From Geoalkalibacter halelectricus (GTDB taxonomy: Bacteria > Desulfobacterota > Desulfuromonadia > Desulfuromonadales > Geoalkalibacteraceae), in the NCBI RefSeq assembly GCF_025263685.1, contig NZ_CP092109.1, positions 1,613,001 to 1,677,000 on the forward strand: a stretch of 64,000 nt of DNA, given 5' to 3'. Below the pieces are notes generated by a model that did no database searches, was not told the DNA's origin, and worked only from the letters and a program-made list of their open reading frames with translations. This document shows positions 8,341 through 17,229 of this stretch, piece by piece. Both the position numbers and the translations under genes were made by a program. Numbering within the stretch: position 1 is the first letter of the stretch; each line of letters opens with the position of its first letter.

Positions 8341-9183
8341 AGGCAAAAGCTCCAGCAGGACCAGGGGGTCGATGCGCTGGTTCTGCAGGCGCACGCCCCA
8401 GTGCAGGTGCGGACCGGTGCTGCGCCCGGTACTGCCGACGCGGCCGAGCAGGCTTCCAGCTTCGAGCAGATCGCCCTCGGCGCAGGAAATTTGCTCGAGA
8501 TGGGCGTAGAGGCTGTAAAGACCGCCGCCGTGGTCAAGGACCACGGTCTTGCCGGTAAAAAAGAAATCGTCGGCCATCACCACCCGGCCGCGTGCAGCGG
8601 CGCGCACCGACGTGCCGCGCGGGCTGCGAAAATCAACGCCGGAATGGGGGGCACGCGGCTGGTCGTTGAGAATGCGGCGCACACCGAAGGGGCTGCCGGT
8701 GGGATCATCGACGGGGCGCACGAATTCCTGCCAGAGCACCGGCAGGCTGGTGTGGGCAAACACCTGGTTGAAGCGCTGCCGCTCGCGCTCGATGCGTTCC
8801 AGTACCTCGGGTTCATGGGGCGTAACTTGGCTGGGTGGCAAGGTCAGACGCTGCACGGCGCGGTCCAGGTGACGCACTTCGAGGTGCAGCAGGTGGGTCC
8901 GGATTTTCCCGTCGGGCATCTTCAGGCTCAGATCGACGGGATAGGTGCCGGCGGGCAGATCGAGGTCGGCCGCCAAAAGGGCCACAGCCCCAAATGAGCG
9001 CGGCGCCAGGGGAAAGACCTGCTCGGCAAAATGTGCCACCCCGGATACCGGTTGCGGCCCCTCCCACACCAGCAGGGCCGCGCCGCCGTTGTCGATGACC
9101 TGCGGTCGCAGGCTCCATTGTCCGGCGGCGGCGCCGGTCGCCAAAACCACGATCAGCAATCCGGCAAGAATCAGCCTGTTCAT
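8317..9183 (-). CDS. Secreted M23-family (LytM) metallopeptidase
   Basis: A 288-residue protein with a signal peptide (about 1-20), an all-beta N-terminal domain (about 25-110), and a C-terminal LytM domain. The zinc and catalytic residues look intact: PHSGVDFRSPRG gives HxxxD, YSLYAHLEQ gives the middle His, and GPHLHWGVRL gives HxH. It should cleave peptidoglycan cross-bridges in the periplasm. The ATG overlaps the stop of xseA (ATGA at 9180-9183), so the two are translationally coupled. The last seven residues (GRQSDYP) and the stop codon are encoded by an inserted repeat element, so the original C-terminus was probably different. Confidence 0.88.
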   Translation of the reverse strand: MNRLILAGLLIVVLATGAAAGQWSLRPQVIDNGGAALLVWEGPQPVSGVAHFAEQVFPLAPRSFGAVALLAADLDLPAGTYPVDLSLKMPDGKIRTHLLHLEVRHLDRAVQRLTLPPSQVTPHEPEVLERIERERQRFNQVFAHTSLPVLWQEFVRPVDDPTGSPFGVRRILNDQPRAPHSGVDFRSPRGTSVRAAARGRVVMADDFFFTGKTVVLDHGGGLYSLYAHLEQISCAEGDLLEAGSLLGRVGSTGRSTGPHLHWGVRLQNQRIDPLVLLELLPGRQSDYP

Positions 9184-10379
9184 TCTTCAACCTCCGTGAG
9201 TTTGGCCCTGAGACGCCCCTGTGCGAGACGGATGCTGACCTCGTCACCGATTTGCACCTGGGCAGCACGGCGCACGGCGCTGCCGTCCCTGTCCCGGAAC
9301 ACAATGGCGTAGCCGCGCGCCAGGACCGCTAAAGGGGAAAGCGCGTCCAGGCGCGCAGCAGCGGCGGCGAGCCGCTCGCGGCGCTGCCGCAGGGCCAGAT
9401 CAAAGGCGCGCTGCAAGCGCTTTTCCAGGAGTTGCTCGTGATCGCGCCACTGCTTGAGCTGCTGCGCGGGGGAGCGCAGGCGGCGTTCCAATCCCTGCAC
9501 GCGCTCGTTGAGAAATGCCATCCGTGCGCGCATCTGCGCGGCGAGGCGCAGACACAGGTGGTCGAGATGCCCTTCGAGTTCCAGCCGGCTTTTGGCCACC
9601 ATCTCCGCGGCCGCGCTGGGGGTGGGAGCACGCAGATCTGCCGCGAAATCGGCGATGGTGACGTCCGTTTCATGGCCCACGGCGGAAATCACCGGAATGC
9701 CCGAGCCGGCAACGGCACGCGCTACGATCTCTTCGTTAAAGGCCCAGAGATCCTCGAGGCTGCCGCCACCGCGCCCGACGATGAGGACATCGGCCTCGCC
9801 GTGTCGATTGAACTCGTCGATGGCGGCGGCGATATCCGCGGCGGCCGACGCGCCTTGGACCAGGGCGGGGCGCAGCACTAGGCGCACCCCGGCACCGCGC
9901 CGCCGCAGCACATTGAGGATATCGTGAATAGCCGCGCCACTGGCCGAAGTCACCACCCCGACACAGCGGGGAAAGGTCGGCAGGGGCCGCTTGCGGGCGG
10001 CGTCGAACAAACCTTCCTCGGCCAGGCGCGCCTTGAGTTGCTCAAAGGCCAACTGCAAGCCGCCCACGCCCTTGGGCTCCATGGCCTCGACCACCAGTTG
10101 CAGCTCCCCGCGCGGCTCGTAAAGACTGATGCGCCCGGCGCAGACCACCTGCATGCCGTCCTCGGGAATAAAGGGCAGCAGGCGGTTCTGGGCGCGAAAC
10201 ATCACGCCACGCATCTGGGCGCGCGCATCCTTGAGGGAAAAATAATAGTGTCCGGAGGCGGGTCGGGAAAAGTTGGAGATTTCTCCCTCGACCAGAACCC
10301 GGACAAAGTTGTCCTCCACCGTCTCCTTGAGCAGGGCGGTGAGACGCGAAACGCTGAGGACGGGCAGTGGCTGCTGCAT
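9180..10379 (-). CDS. xseA: Exodeoxyribonuclease VII large subunit
   Basis: A protein of about 399 residues with an N-terminal OB-fold (VSRLTALLKETVEDNFVRV and VEGEISNF, about 8-105) and the exonuclease domain, including GVVTSASGAAIHDI, VQGASA, DVLIVGRGGGSLEDLWAFNEE and SAVGHETDVTIADF, all hallmarks of XseA. It forms the catalytic core of exonuclease VII with several XseB copies. The frame extends upstream to 10469, but the ATG at 10379 in front of the conserved QQPLPVLSVSRL start is the natural choice. The gene is divergent from the MinD-like ATPase, with about 100 bases between them. Confidence 0.95.
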   Translation of the reverse strand: MQQPLPVLSVSRLTALLKETVEDNFVRVLVEGEISNFSRPASGHYYFSLKDARAQMRGVMFRAQNRLLPFIPEDGMQVVCAGRISLYEPRGELQLVVEAMEPKGVGGLQLAFEQLKARLAEEGLFDAARKRPLPTFPRCVGVVTSASGAAIHDILNVLRRRGAGVRLVLRPALVQGASAAADIAAAIDEFNRHGEADVLIVGRGGGSLEDLWAFNEEIVARAVAGSGIPVISAVGHETDVTIADFAADLRAPTPSAAAEMVAKSRLELEGHLDHLCLRLAAQMRARMAFLNERVQGLERRLRSPAQQLKQWRDHEQLLEKRLQRAFDLALRQRRERLAAAAARLDALSPLAVLARGYAIVFRDRDGSAVRRAAQVQIGDEVSIRLAQGRLRAKLTEVEE

Positions 10380-10481
10380 CGGTATCGGCTCTGGGCTTGG
10401 GTTGACGATGGTGCGCGATTGACAGTTCCGGCGGCTTGCCGCAATATAGGCGGGCATGATGAACGCCAAGGAGAGCCGCCC

Positions 10482-11357
10482 ATGACGGGGCCTTATGTAA
10501 TTACCATTTCAAGTGAAAAAGGCGGGGTCGGCAAAACCACCCTGGCCACCAATCTGGCCATCTATCTCAAGGCCCTGGCCGAAGACTTGCCCGTCACCCT
10601 GGTGAGTTTCGACAATCATTTTTCGGTGGACCGCATGTTTCGGATCGGGCGCGCCGCCGCGGCCGGGACGGTCCGTGACCTGCTCGGCGGCACCCCGCCG
10701 GAGGATCTGGCGGAACTCGGTCAATACGGCGTCCAGTTCATTCCCAGTTGGCGCGACGTGGAGGAACTGCGCCGTCAGGTGCGTACCGTTGCCGATCTCG
10801 GTCTGGTCATGGCGGCTTCGGCCCTCAGCGGGGTATTGATCATCGACACCCGCCCGGACCTCGACATCCTCACCCGCAACGCTCTGTTTGCCGCGGACCG
10901 GGTGATCGTCCCGGTCAAGGATGCCCCCTCCCTGGAAAATTGCCGCCACCTGCATGAGTTTTTCGACCGCTGCGGGCTGCCGCGCCGCACCCTGCGTCTG
11001 CTGCCCTGCCTCATCGACTCGCGCATCCGCTTCGACGGACCGTTCAAGAACACCAGCGAGTTGCTGCGCGCCTATGCCATCAATCGCGGTTATCGCTGCT
11101 TCGAGGGCTTTATTTCCAAAAGTCCCAAGGTTGAATCCCTCAATACCAACCCCGAGGGCCGCATCTATCCGGTTCTGACCTACGGCCGCAACACGGAAGT
11201 GCATGGCCAATTCATGGATCTTGCCCGCCAGATCTACACGGACATGGGCAATTCCCCGACTCTGCGCGCCCAGCAAATCGCCTTGGCCGTGGAAAAGCGG
11301 CGCAAAACCGAACAGGCCGAACCGGTCGAGACACCACACCTCGCCCCCGGCTCCTGA
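10482..11357 (+). CDS. MinD/ParA-family ATPase (orphan)
   Basis: A 291-residue deviant-Walker P-loop ATPase: ITISSEKGGVGKTTLATNLA carries KGGVGKT, and VLIIDTRPDLD is the Walker B/switch region. Later parts (DRVIVPVKDAPSLENC, then LLPCLIDSRIRFDG) follow the SIMIBI fold. AAGGAG lies 8 bases before the ATG. There is no ParB, MinC/E, flagellar or conjugation gene beside it, so a partition role is unsupported. It interrupts an otherwise minus-strand region, divergent from xseA and convergent (15 bases) with the deacetylase gene. Family members position proteins or regulate assembly of envelope machines; the neighbouring secretion operon is one possible client, which is inference. Confidence 0.8.
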   Translation: MTGPYVITISSEKGGVGKTTLATNLAIYLKALAEDLPVTLVSFDNHFSVDRMFRIGRAAAAGTVRDLLGGTPPEDLAELGQYGVQFIPSWRDVEELRRQVRTVADLGLVMAASALSGVLIIDTRPDLDILTRNALFAADRVIVPVKDAPSLENCRHLHEFFDRCGLPRRTLRLLPCLIDSRIRFDGPFKNTSELLRAYAINRGYRCFEGFISKSPKVESLNTNPEGRIYPVLTYGRNTEVHGQFMDLARQIYTDMGNSPTLRAQQIALAVEKRRKTEQAEPVETPHLAPGS

Positions 11358-11372
11358 CCCCGATCCTCGCCC

Positions 11373-12374
11373 TTACCCCCGCCGCAGCAACTGCGAAACA
11401 GGCACCACCCGAACTCCCGCGCGGGCGAAGCTCTGTTCCTCAAGCCTGAGAGCCTCAAGAGTTTCCCGATAGGGATGGCAGATGGCGATGGCGCTGCCGT
11501 TACGCTGGGCGAACTGGATCAACCGCCGCAGTTCCTGGCGAATCTTGTCCACGTCCTGCACGTTGTCGAGAAAGATGTCGCGCCGCGCGAAGGGCACCGC
11601 GAATTCCGTCGCCGCATGGCGCACCACCGAACCGTTGGTGGTGAGACTGTCGACGAAAAACATCTCGCGGCGCGCCATCTCGGCCATCACCACCCGCATG
11701 CCCGCGGAGTTCTGGGTAAAGCGCGATCCCATGTGGTTGTTGGCGCCGACAGCATGGGGAATCTGTGCCAGGTGGCCTTGCAGGCGCCGCAGGATTTCCT
11801 CGTCGGACAGACCGGTCAACAGCGCGTCGACGCCGGGATTCTTGGCGGGAAAATCCAGGGGCTCCATGGGCACATGGACGATGACCTCACGGCCGCCCTG
11901 ATACGCCAGTTGGGCGACGCGCGTCGAGTAGGGAAGGTCGGGCAGCACGGCGAAGGTCAAGTCCAGATCCAGCGCGAGCAACGCGCGGGCGGACCACAGA
12001 TCCTGGCCGAGGTCGTCGACGATGATGGCGACGCGTGCCTCACCCGCGGGCAGGGGCACCACAGGTTGCGGCACGGGAGTGGCCTCCGCGGGAGACTCCG
12101 GGGTCGTTGGCTCAGCGAGCGGCGCCTCCTCGACGGGAAGTGCTCGCGGTGGCGGCACGACAGTCGCCCGAGGAAGTGCCGGCGCCGTGGCTTGGGGCGC
12201 GACGGCCTCGGGCTGGGGCGCCAGTTGGTCGCTCAGCAGCTTTACCAACGCCATGCTGCCGACCAGAAAGACCAACAGAAAAAGGGCGGCGAGCCAGACC
12301 TTGACTTCCCGTGCGCTGGGGGTGGCTTTTTTGGTGGATTTGCGCCGCTTTTGCGCGCGTTTTTTCTTTGCCAT
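11373..12374 (-). CDS. Divergent polysaccharide deacetylase family protein (YibQ-like)
   Basis: A 333-residue protein with a Lys/Arg-rich cytoplasmic N-terminus, one membrane anchor (about 25-45), a Pro/Ala-rich stretch to about 110, and a periplasmic NodB-like barrel from VAIIVDDLGQDLWSARALL. Signatures of the divergent family are LTFAVLPDLPYSTRVA, VIVHVPMEP, GANNHMGSRFT and FFVDSLTTNGS. The acidic DD and the H of NHMGS could bind metal, but the family's substrate is not established. It is the last gene of the secretion/cell-division run, 58 bases after ctpA, a pairing common in Geobacter-like genomes, and fits a role in envelope remodelling. Confidence 0.85.
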   Translation of the reverse strand: MAKKKRAQKRRKSTKKATPSAREVKVWLAALFLLVFLVGSMALVKLLSDQLAPQPEAVAPQATAPALPRATVVPPPRALPVEEAPLAEPTTPESPAEATPVPQPVVPLPAGEARVAIIVDDLGQDLWSARALLALDLDLTFAVLPDLPYSTRVAQLAYQGGREVIVHVPMEPLDFPAKNPGVDALLTGLSDEEILRRLQGHLAQIPHAVGANNHMGSRFTQNSAGMRVVMAEMARREMFFVDSLTTNGSVVRHAATEFAVPFARRDIFLDNVQDVDKIRQELRRLIQFAQRNGSAIAICHPYRETLEALRLEEQSFARAGVRVVPVSQLLRRG

Positions 12375-12432
12375 GACGAAAAAAGGGGGGATTTCGCATC
12401 CCCCCCTCCAGAAAGATGAAACCTGCGGCGCC

Positions 12433-13737
12433 CTAAGCCGCCTTGAGGTCGAGTTTCTTGAGAAGCTCCCAGCCTTTGAGCAGATCCAGGGCCCGCATCA
12501 ACTGATAATCCTGGCGGGTCTGCTCGTCGAGGTGGAAGCGCCGCTCGCCGTTTTCGGGCATGACGCCGTCGACGTGCTTGTCCAGATCCTGCTCGCGCGG
12601 ATGGTCTTCCTCGGCGGCCTCTTTCACATCCATGGGGTGTACCAGGATATCCGGGGTGATTCCCCGGGCCTGAATGGAGGTTCCATGGGGAGTGAAATAA
12701 AGGGCCGTGGTCAGGCGCAGCCCCGAGTCGTCACCCAGGGGGACGATGGTCTGCACCGACCCCTTGCCGAAACTCGGGGTACCGAGCACCACGGCGCGCC
12801 GGTGATCCTGCAGGGCGCCGGCGACGATTTCCGAGGCGCTGGCGCTGCCGCCGTTGATGAGCACAACAATGGGATAGTCCGGCTCGGTCCCTGATTTGCG
12901 CGCGGCAAAGCGCAGTTGGCTGGCCTTGTCGCGCCCCTCGGTGTAGACGATGAGGCCTTCGGAGAGAAAAGCATCCGCCACCTCCACTGCCTGATCGAGC
13001 AGTCCGCCGGGATTGTTGCGCAGATCGAGGACCAGCCCGGAGAGCGGGCCTTGATTGTCCTTGCGCAACTGCGCGAGGGCCTTGAGCAGATCGGCGCTGG
13101 TGCGCTCCTGGAATTGGGCGACGCGCAGATAGCCGTAGCCGTCCTCGAGGATATGCGCGCGGATGCTGCGCACCTGGATGATCTCCCGCGTGATGGTAAA
13201 TTCGCGCGGCTTGTCGAAGGCCTCGCGCATGATGGTGATGGTCACCTTGGTCCCGGGCTTGCCGCGCATGAGCTTGACCGCATCCATGATGCTCATGTCC
13301 TTGGTGAAACGATCCTCGATCTTGAGAATCTGGTCGCCGGCCTGAAGGCCGATGCGATGGGCGGGGGTATCCTCGATGGGCGCGACGATGGTGAGAATGC
13401 CGTCACGCAGGCTGATTTCGATGCCCAGGCCGCCGAATTCACCGCGCGTATCGGTCTTCATTTCCTGGTACATCTCGGGCGGCAGAAAAGCGCTGTGCGG
13501 ATCCAGGGAAGCCAGCATCCCGTTGATGGCACCGTAGATCAGGTCCTTGAAGGACACCTCCTCGACGTAGCTCTGGCGGATCAGGGCCAGAACGTCGGTA
13601 AACAGGTCGAGTTCCTGGTACTCGCTGGTGCGGGCCTCGGCAACGGCCAGACGATAAACCTTGCCGGTCGACGCCAATCCCGTCACGAACAGGGCGGCGA
13701 TCAGCAGCACGACGATCGACCGTCTGCGAACCTTCAT
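12433..13737 (-). CDS. ctpA: Carboxy-terminal processing peptidase (S41 family)
   Basis: A 434-residue protein with an N-terminal signal/anchor (about 6-24), a PDZ domain (IEDTPAHRIGLQAGDQILKI) and the tail-specific protease domain. The catalytic Ser lies in NGGSASASEIVAGALQDH and the Lys in GTPSFGKGSVQT. CtpA trims C-termini of periplasmic proteins and, in several bacteria, controls peptidoglycan hydrolases of the M23 type. The first ATG of the frame is at 13767, but AAAGGAG directly before the ATG at 13737 fixes the start. It follows envC by 30 bases, so an EnvC-type activator and a protease are co-expressed. Confidence 0.95.
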   Translation of the reverse strand: MKVRRRSIVVLLIAALFVTGLASTGKVYRLAVAEARTSEYQELDLFTDVLALIRQSYVEEVSFKDLIYGAINGMLASLDPHSAFLPPEMYQEMKTDTRGEFGGLGIEISLRDGILTIVAPIEDTPAHRIGLQAGDQILKIEDRFTKDMSIMDAVKLMRGKPGTKVTITIMREAFDKPREFTITREIIQVRSIRAHILEDGYGYLRVAQFQERTSADLLKALAQLRKDNQGPLSGLVLDLRNNPGGLLDQAVEVADAFLSEGLIVYTEGRDKASQLRFAARKSGTEPDYPIVVLINGGSASASEIVAGALQDHRRAVVLGTPSFGKGSVQTIVPLGDDSGLRLTTALYFTPHGTSIQARGITPDILVHPMDVKEAAEEDHPREQDLDKHVDGVMPENGERRFHLDEQTRQDYQLMRALDLLKGWELLKKLDLKAA

Positions 13738-13767
13738 CGTTTCTCCTTTGTCCAAGCGGACTCCCAC

Positions 13768-14913
13768 TCAGGGGGGACCAAGCCAGGCGGTGGGATTTTG
13801 CGGGGCCCCGCCCTGGCGAATTTCGAAATAGATGCCGCTGGAGCCGGGCAGACCGGAATAGCCCACGGCATCGCCGCGCTTGACGGCATCCCCGACCCCT
13901 TTGAGCAGCCGGGCGTTCTGAGCGTAAAGAGTGTAGTAACTGTCGCCGTGATCGATAATCAGCAGGTTGCCGTAGCCCTTGAACCAATTGGCAAAGACCA
14001 CGCGACCATCAGCCACCGCGTGAACCGGTCGGTTGCCGGCCACGCCGATCTGAATTCCCTGGCTGTCGAACTGGGTGCCCAGTTCGGGGTGGATCTGCGG
14101 GCCGAAACCCAGCACTACCGGCCCCTTGACGGGCCAGGGCAGACGCCCCTTCAAAGAGGCGAAAACACCGTCGCCAGTATACCTTCGGGCCTGCTCCGAT
14201 TCAAGTTTTTTGACCAGTTGCGCCAGCTCCGCGGCCTGGGTGCGCAGCCCCTCCAACTGCGTCGCAAGGGTCCGCTCCTCCTGGCGCGCGCGGCCCAGTA
14301 GCCGGGTTTTGAGGGTGGCGGCTTGTTGCGCCGCGGCGCGGCTGTCCGTGACCCCGGCAAGCACGGCGCGCTGTTCGACCTGCATGGCTTCCAACTGGCG
14401 GCGCGCAGCTTCGGCCTGCACCACGCGCCGGCGAAAATCGTCCAGCAGTTCGCGGTCGTGGCCCAGCACCCGGGCCATGTAATCGTACTCCTCGGCCATG
14501 CGCGCGGGGGTACGGCTACCGAACAGAATGCTCATGGGACCGCTCTCGCCTTCCTTGTACAAGGCGACCAGGCGACGCTGAACCTGGAGACGCAACTCCT
14601 CGACCCGCCCCTGAGCCGCGGTCGCCTCGCGCTCCTTGCCCTGAATCTGCTCCCTCAGATCCCGGTCGCGGCGTTCCAGATCGTTGATCTGGCGATTGAG
14701 CCGTTCCAGGTCGGTCTCAAGGCTTTTCAACTCGGCGGCCAGGGAACGCGCGTCGGCCTGCCGCTCCTCCAGGGCGCGCGTGGTGCTCTGGATGCGGCCC
14801 TGAATCTGCTCCAGGGTCTTGCGGCTTTCCTCAAGGCTTTGCCCTGCCACCCCGACGGGCAGCAGCACCAGGCCGATGAGCAGCAACCAATGTTTGTATG
14901 TCCAGAGTCGCAT
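13768..14913 (-). CDS. envC: Murein hydrolase activator EnvC
   Basis: A 381-residue protein with a signal peptide (about 1-24), a long coiled coil (about 25-245, rich in E, R, Q and L heptads), and a C-terminal LytM/M23 domain. The zinc site is degenerate: the HxxxD position reads QFDSQGIQ, the central His region reads YTLYAQNA, and the usual HxH strand reads GIYFEIR. This loss is what defines EnvC-type activators, which switch on amidases rather than cut murein themselves. In E. coli EnvC is opened by FtsEX; here ftsE and ftsX lie immediately upstream on the same strand. A 165-bp repeat element lies between ftsX and envC. Confidence 0.9.
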   Translation of the reverse strand: MRLWTYKHWLLLIGLVLLPVGVAGQSLEESRKTLEQIQGRIQSTTRALEERQADARSLAAELKSLETDLERLNRQINDLERRDRDLREQIQGKEREATAAQGRVEELRLQVQRRLVALYKEGESGPMSILFGSRTPARMAEEYDYMARVLGHDRELLDDFRRRVVQAEAARRQLEAMQVEQRAVLAGVTDSRAAAQQAATLKTRLLGRARQEERTLATQLEGLRTQAAELAQLVKKLESEQARRYTGDGVFASLKGRLPWPVKGPVVLGFGPQIHPELGTQFDSQGIQIGVAGNRPVHAVADGRVVFANWFKGYGNLLIIDHGDSYYTLYAQNARLLKGVGDAVKRGDAVGYSGLPGSSGIYFEIRQGGAPQNPTAWLGPP

Positions 14914-15000
14914 GGAGTTTGTCAGTGTCCCGTGCGGTTAGTCATGTTGAATAATTCTGAGATATTTTTGGTGTTGCCAAGGCGTCGCCAACGCAGACCC

Positions 15001-15165
15001 AGGAGGCTGTCGGACTATCCATGAGCCGGCTGCAAATCCGGCTGTTTGGCCCGGACTCCGGCTCCTTTTCGGCACGTAGCTACGGCTATGCACTCTCAAA
15101 GGAGCCAAAATCCGGACTCAAACATCCAAATTTTCGCTTCGGCCCGGATAGTCCGACAGCCTCCT
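15001..15165. repeat. 165-bp palindromic dispersed repeat, copy 2 (inverted relative to copy 1)
   Basis: It has perfect 20-bp ends, AGGAGGCTGTCGGACTATCC and its complement, and the same interior as 3672-3836 read from the other strand. It lies in the 336-bp gap between ftsX and envC. The hairpin could weaken transcription from ftsEX into envC. Confidence 0.9.
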
Positions 15166-15249
15166 AGCCGTGCGCTAAATCAAGTTGGCGCAACGCAGGC
15201 AGCGCCAAAAATAGCCGGAATTAGAAGACAAGACTAGCCGCACGGGGCA

Positions 15250-16155
15250 CTAAATTCGCACGAATTTGCGCAACGCACCCAAGCTGCCGAAGACGCCGAG
15301 GAATAGGCCCAGCGCCAGCAGCGTCGCCAGGTGAGCGGGCGGCAGGAACAGCACCTCGGCGCCGCCCACGGCAAACAGCAGCGTGCCCAGGCCCTCGCGC
15401 AGAAACAGCAGATGGGCCAGGTAGACACCGGCCAGGGCGAGCAGGCCGCCGGCCAAACCTTGCAGCGCGCCCTCGATGATGAAGGGCAGCTTGATAAACA
15501 TGGGTGTGGCCCCGACCAGGGCCATGACCTCGAGTTCCTCGCGCCGGGCGAACAGGGTCAGGCGGATGGTGTTGGAAACGATGAACAAGGTGGCGAAAAA
15601 CAAAAAGACCCCGACCACCAGGCCGATCAGGCGCAACAGACCGAGAAAGGCCTCGAAACGCTGCAGCCAATCCTGAGCGTAGCGCAGTTCACCAAGATCG
15701 CCGCGGGCCTGCAAGGCGGCAACCACGCTCTCGACCCCCTGGGGATTGCGGTAATCGGCCTCCAGGGCGATTTCCAGGGAAGCGGGCAGAATCTGCGGAT
15801 CCACCCCGTCGAGCAAATCGCCGTGCTGCCCCAAGCGGCTGCGAAACCGCTCGAAGGCTTGCTCGCGGCTGACCACCTCGACCCCGGCCACGCCGGGCAG
15901 TTGACGGATTTGCTCGGCGCGCTCGGCCAGCACCTGCGGCGGGGGCGGCGCATCGAGGTAGGCCACCACCTGCACCTCCTCGCTCCAGCGCGCGGTGAGG
16001 GTTTCAACATTGAAGACGATAATGGCGAAAAAAGCGACGATGCTCAGCGACAGGGTCAACGTCGCCACGGCGGCGGCGCACAGAAAAGGGCTCTGGCGCA
16101 TGTTGCGCAAGGCCCGCCGAAAAAAGAACAGCAGACGCTCAAACATGACTGTCAT
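15250..16155 (-). CDS. ftsX: Cell division ABC transporter permease FtsX
   Basis: A 301-residue protein with the FtsX layout: a short cytoplasmic N-terminus (FFFRRALRNMRQSP), TM1 (about 26-48), a periplasmic loop of about 110 residues with the PLPGV-like segment QLPGVAGVEVVSREQAF, then three more helices (about 165-190, 215-240, 265-290). Between TM2 and TM3 is RREELEVMALVGATPMFIKLPFIIEG, the cytoplasmic coupling region. FtsX with FtsE transmits ATP hydrolysis to periplasmic EnvC at the septum. The start overlaps the end of ftsE; either Met1 (16155) or Met4 (16146) is possible. Confidence 0.93.
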   Translation of the reverse strand: MTVMFERLLFFFRRALRNMRQSPFLCAAAVATLTLSLSIVAFFAIIVFNVETLTARWSEEVQVVAYLDAPPPPQVLAERAEQIRQLPGVAGVEVVSREQAFERFRSRLGQHGDLLDGVDPQILPASLEIALEADYRNPQGVESVVAALQARGDLGELRYAQDWLQRFEAFLGLLRLIGLVVGVFLFFATLFIVSNTIRLTLFARREELEVMALVGATPMFIKLPFIIEGALQGLAGGLLALAGVYLAHLLFLREGLGTLLFAVGGAEVLFLPPAHLATLLALGLFLGVFGSLGALRKFVRI

Positions 16156-16804
16156 CCACGACGCGTCCGTTGTCCAGGGTCACCACCCGCCGCGGAAAAC
16201 GCCGAATCAGCTCACGATCATGGGTGGCCATGACGACCGTTGAGCCGCGTGCGTTGGCCCCCTTGAACAACTCCATCAACTCCAGGGTGGTTTCGGGATC
16301 GAGGTTGCCGGTGGGCTCATCGGCAAGCAGCACAATGGGATCGACCACCAGGGCGCGCGCCACCGCCACGCGTTGCTGCTCGCCGCCGGAGAGTTCCAGC
16401 GGCCGGCGATTGAGCTTGTGCTCAAGGCCCACGTTTTTGAGGGCGGCATAGACCTTTTTGCTGATTTCAAAGCGCTTGCGCCCCTGCACCTCCAGGGCGA
16501 AGGCGACGTTCTCGAACACCGTGCGCGTCGAAATCAGCTTGAAGTCCTGAAAGACGATGCCCAGACGCCGCCGGATGTGGGGCAGTTGCCGGGCCCCCAT
16601 GCGGGTCAGGTTGCGCCCGTCGATGAGAATCTGGCCGCGGTTGGGGCGCTCGCCGCCATAGAGCAATTTGAGCAGGGTCGATTTGCCGGCACCGGACGAA
16701 CCGGTGAGATAGACAAACTCCCCCTTGCCGATCTTGAGATTGATCTGATCCAGCGCGGAGGAGTCTTTCTGGTAGGACTTGCAGACGTTATAGACCTGAA
16801 TCAT
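16139..16804 (-). CDS. ftsE: Cell division ATP-binding protein FtsE
   Basis: A 221-residue ABC ATPase. Walker A is GSSGAGKSTLLKLLYG, the Q-loop is in GIVFQDFKLI, the signature is ELSGGEQQRVAVARAL, Walker B is VLLADEPTGNLD, and the H-loop is MATHDRELI. The MIQVYNVCKSY start and GNLDPETT are typical of FtsE. The ATG at 16804 follows the pseudopilin stop by one base, and the end overlaps ftsX. Co-location of ftsEX downstream of pseudopilin genes matches what I recall of Geobacter genomes and means cell division genes may be transcribed with the secretion operon. Confidence 0.95.
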   Translation of the reverse strand: MIQVYNVCKSYQKDSSALDQINLKIGKGEFVYLTGSSGAGKSTLLKLLYGGERPNRGQILIDGRNLTRMGARQLPHIRRRLGIVFQDFKLISTRTVFENVAFALEVQGRKRFEISKKVYAALKNVGLEHKLNRRPLELSGGEQQRVAVARALVVDPIVLLADEPTGNLDPETTLELMELFKGANARGSTVVMATHDRELIRRFPRRVVTLDNGRVVDDSHV

Positions 16805-16805
16805 G

Positions 16806-17222
16806 CTACCACTCCCGGTAGGGAATGCCGTTGAGGCCGATGAGGTCGCTGCCGCTGAACACGTCGAACACCCAACCCTCGGCGAACTCGCCGCTCTCCA
16901 GAGGCTCGGGCGGTACCGTCTCCCAGGTATCGGCGCTGCGCGTGAAGGGATCAACGGGTATGGTGCGCAGGTAGCGCCTCTGGAGCAATTCGTCGAGACT
17001 CTCGGGATAGCGCGCGTGATCGGCGAAATGGGCATCGATGGCCTGCCGCATCTGATAGAGATTTTCCGCCAGGGCCGTCTCGCGCGCCCGAATCACGCTG
17101 TGCTGGTAGCTGGGCACGGCAATGGTCGCCAATATGCCCAAAATGGTCATGACGATGATCAACTCAATGAGGGTGAAACCGCGTGGGCGCCCGCGGTCGC
17201 GCCGATGAAATCTTGTGAGCAT
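16806..17222 (-). CDS. Type II secretion pseudopilin (GspG-like), second of two
   Basis: A 138-residue prepilin-type protein. A short basic leader ends at the prepilin peptidase site RPRG|FTLIELIIVM with Glu5, followed by a hydrophobic helix and a GspG-like body: AENLYQMRQAIDAHFADHARYPESLDELL and then IPVDPFT. The end, DVFSGSDLIGLNGIPYREW, replaces the usual calcium-site tail. TAAGGA sits 5 bases before the ATG at 17222; the longer frame back to 17372 runs through the preceding gene. It pairs with the similar pseudopilin just upstream, and the two may be an internal duplication that has diverged. Confidence 0.88.
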   Translation of the reverse strand: MLTRFHRRDRGRPRGFTLIELIIVMTILGILATIAVPSYQHSVIRARETALAENLYQMRQAIDAHFADHARYPESLDELLQRRYLRTIPVDPFTRSADTWETVPPEPLESGEFAEGWVFDVFSGSDLIGLNGIPYREW

Positions 17223-17229
17223 AACGTCC

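Noticed and set aside
9924-10481. N-terminal extension of the MinD-like ATPase frame
   Set aside because: It overlaps xseA on the other strand and has no conservation; AAGGAG points to the ATG at 10482.
10482-11357. The ParA-like gene as a plasmid partition locus
   Set aside because: No ParB, parS-like repeats or replication gene accompanies it.
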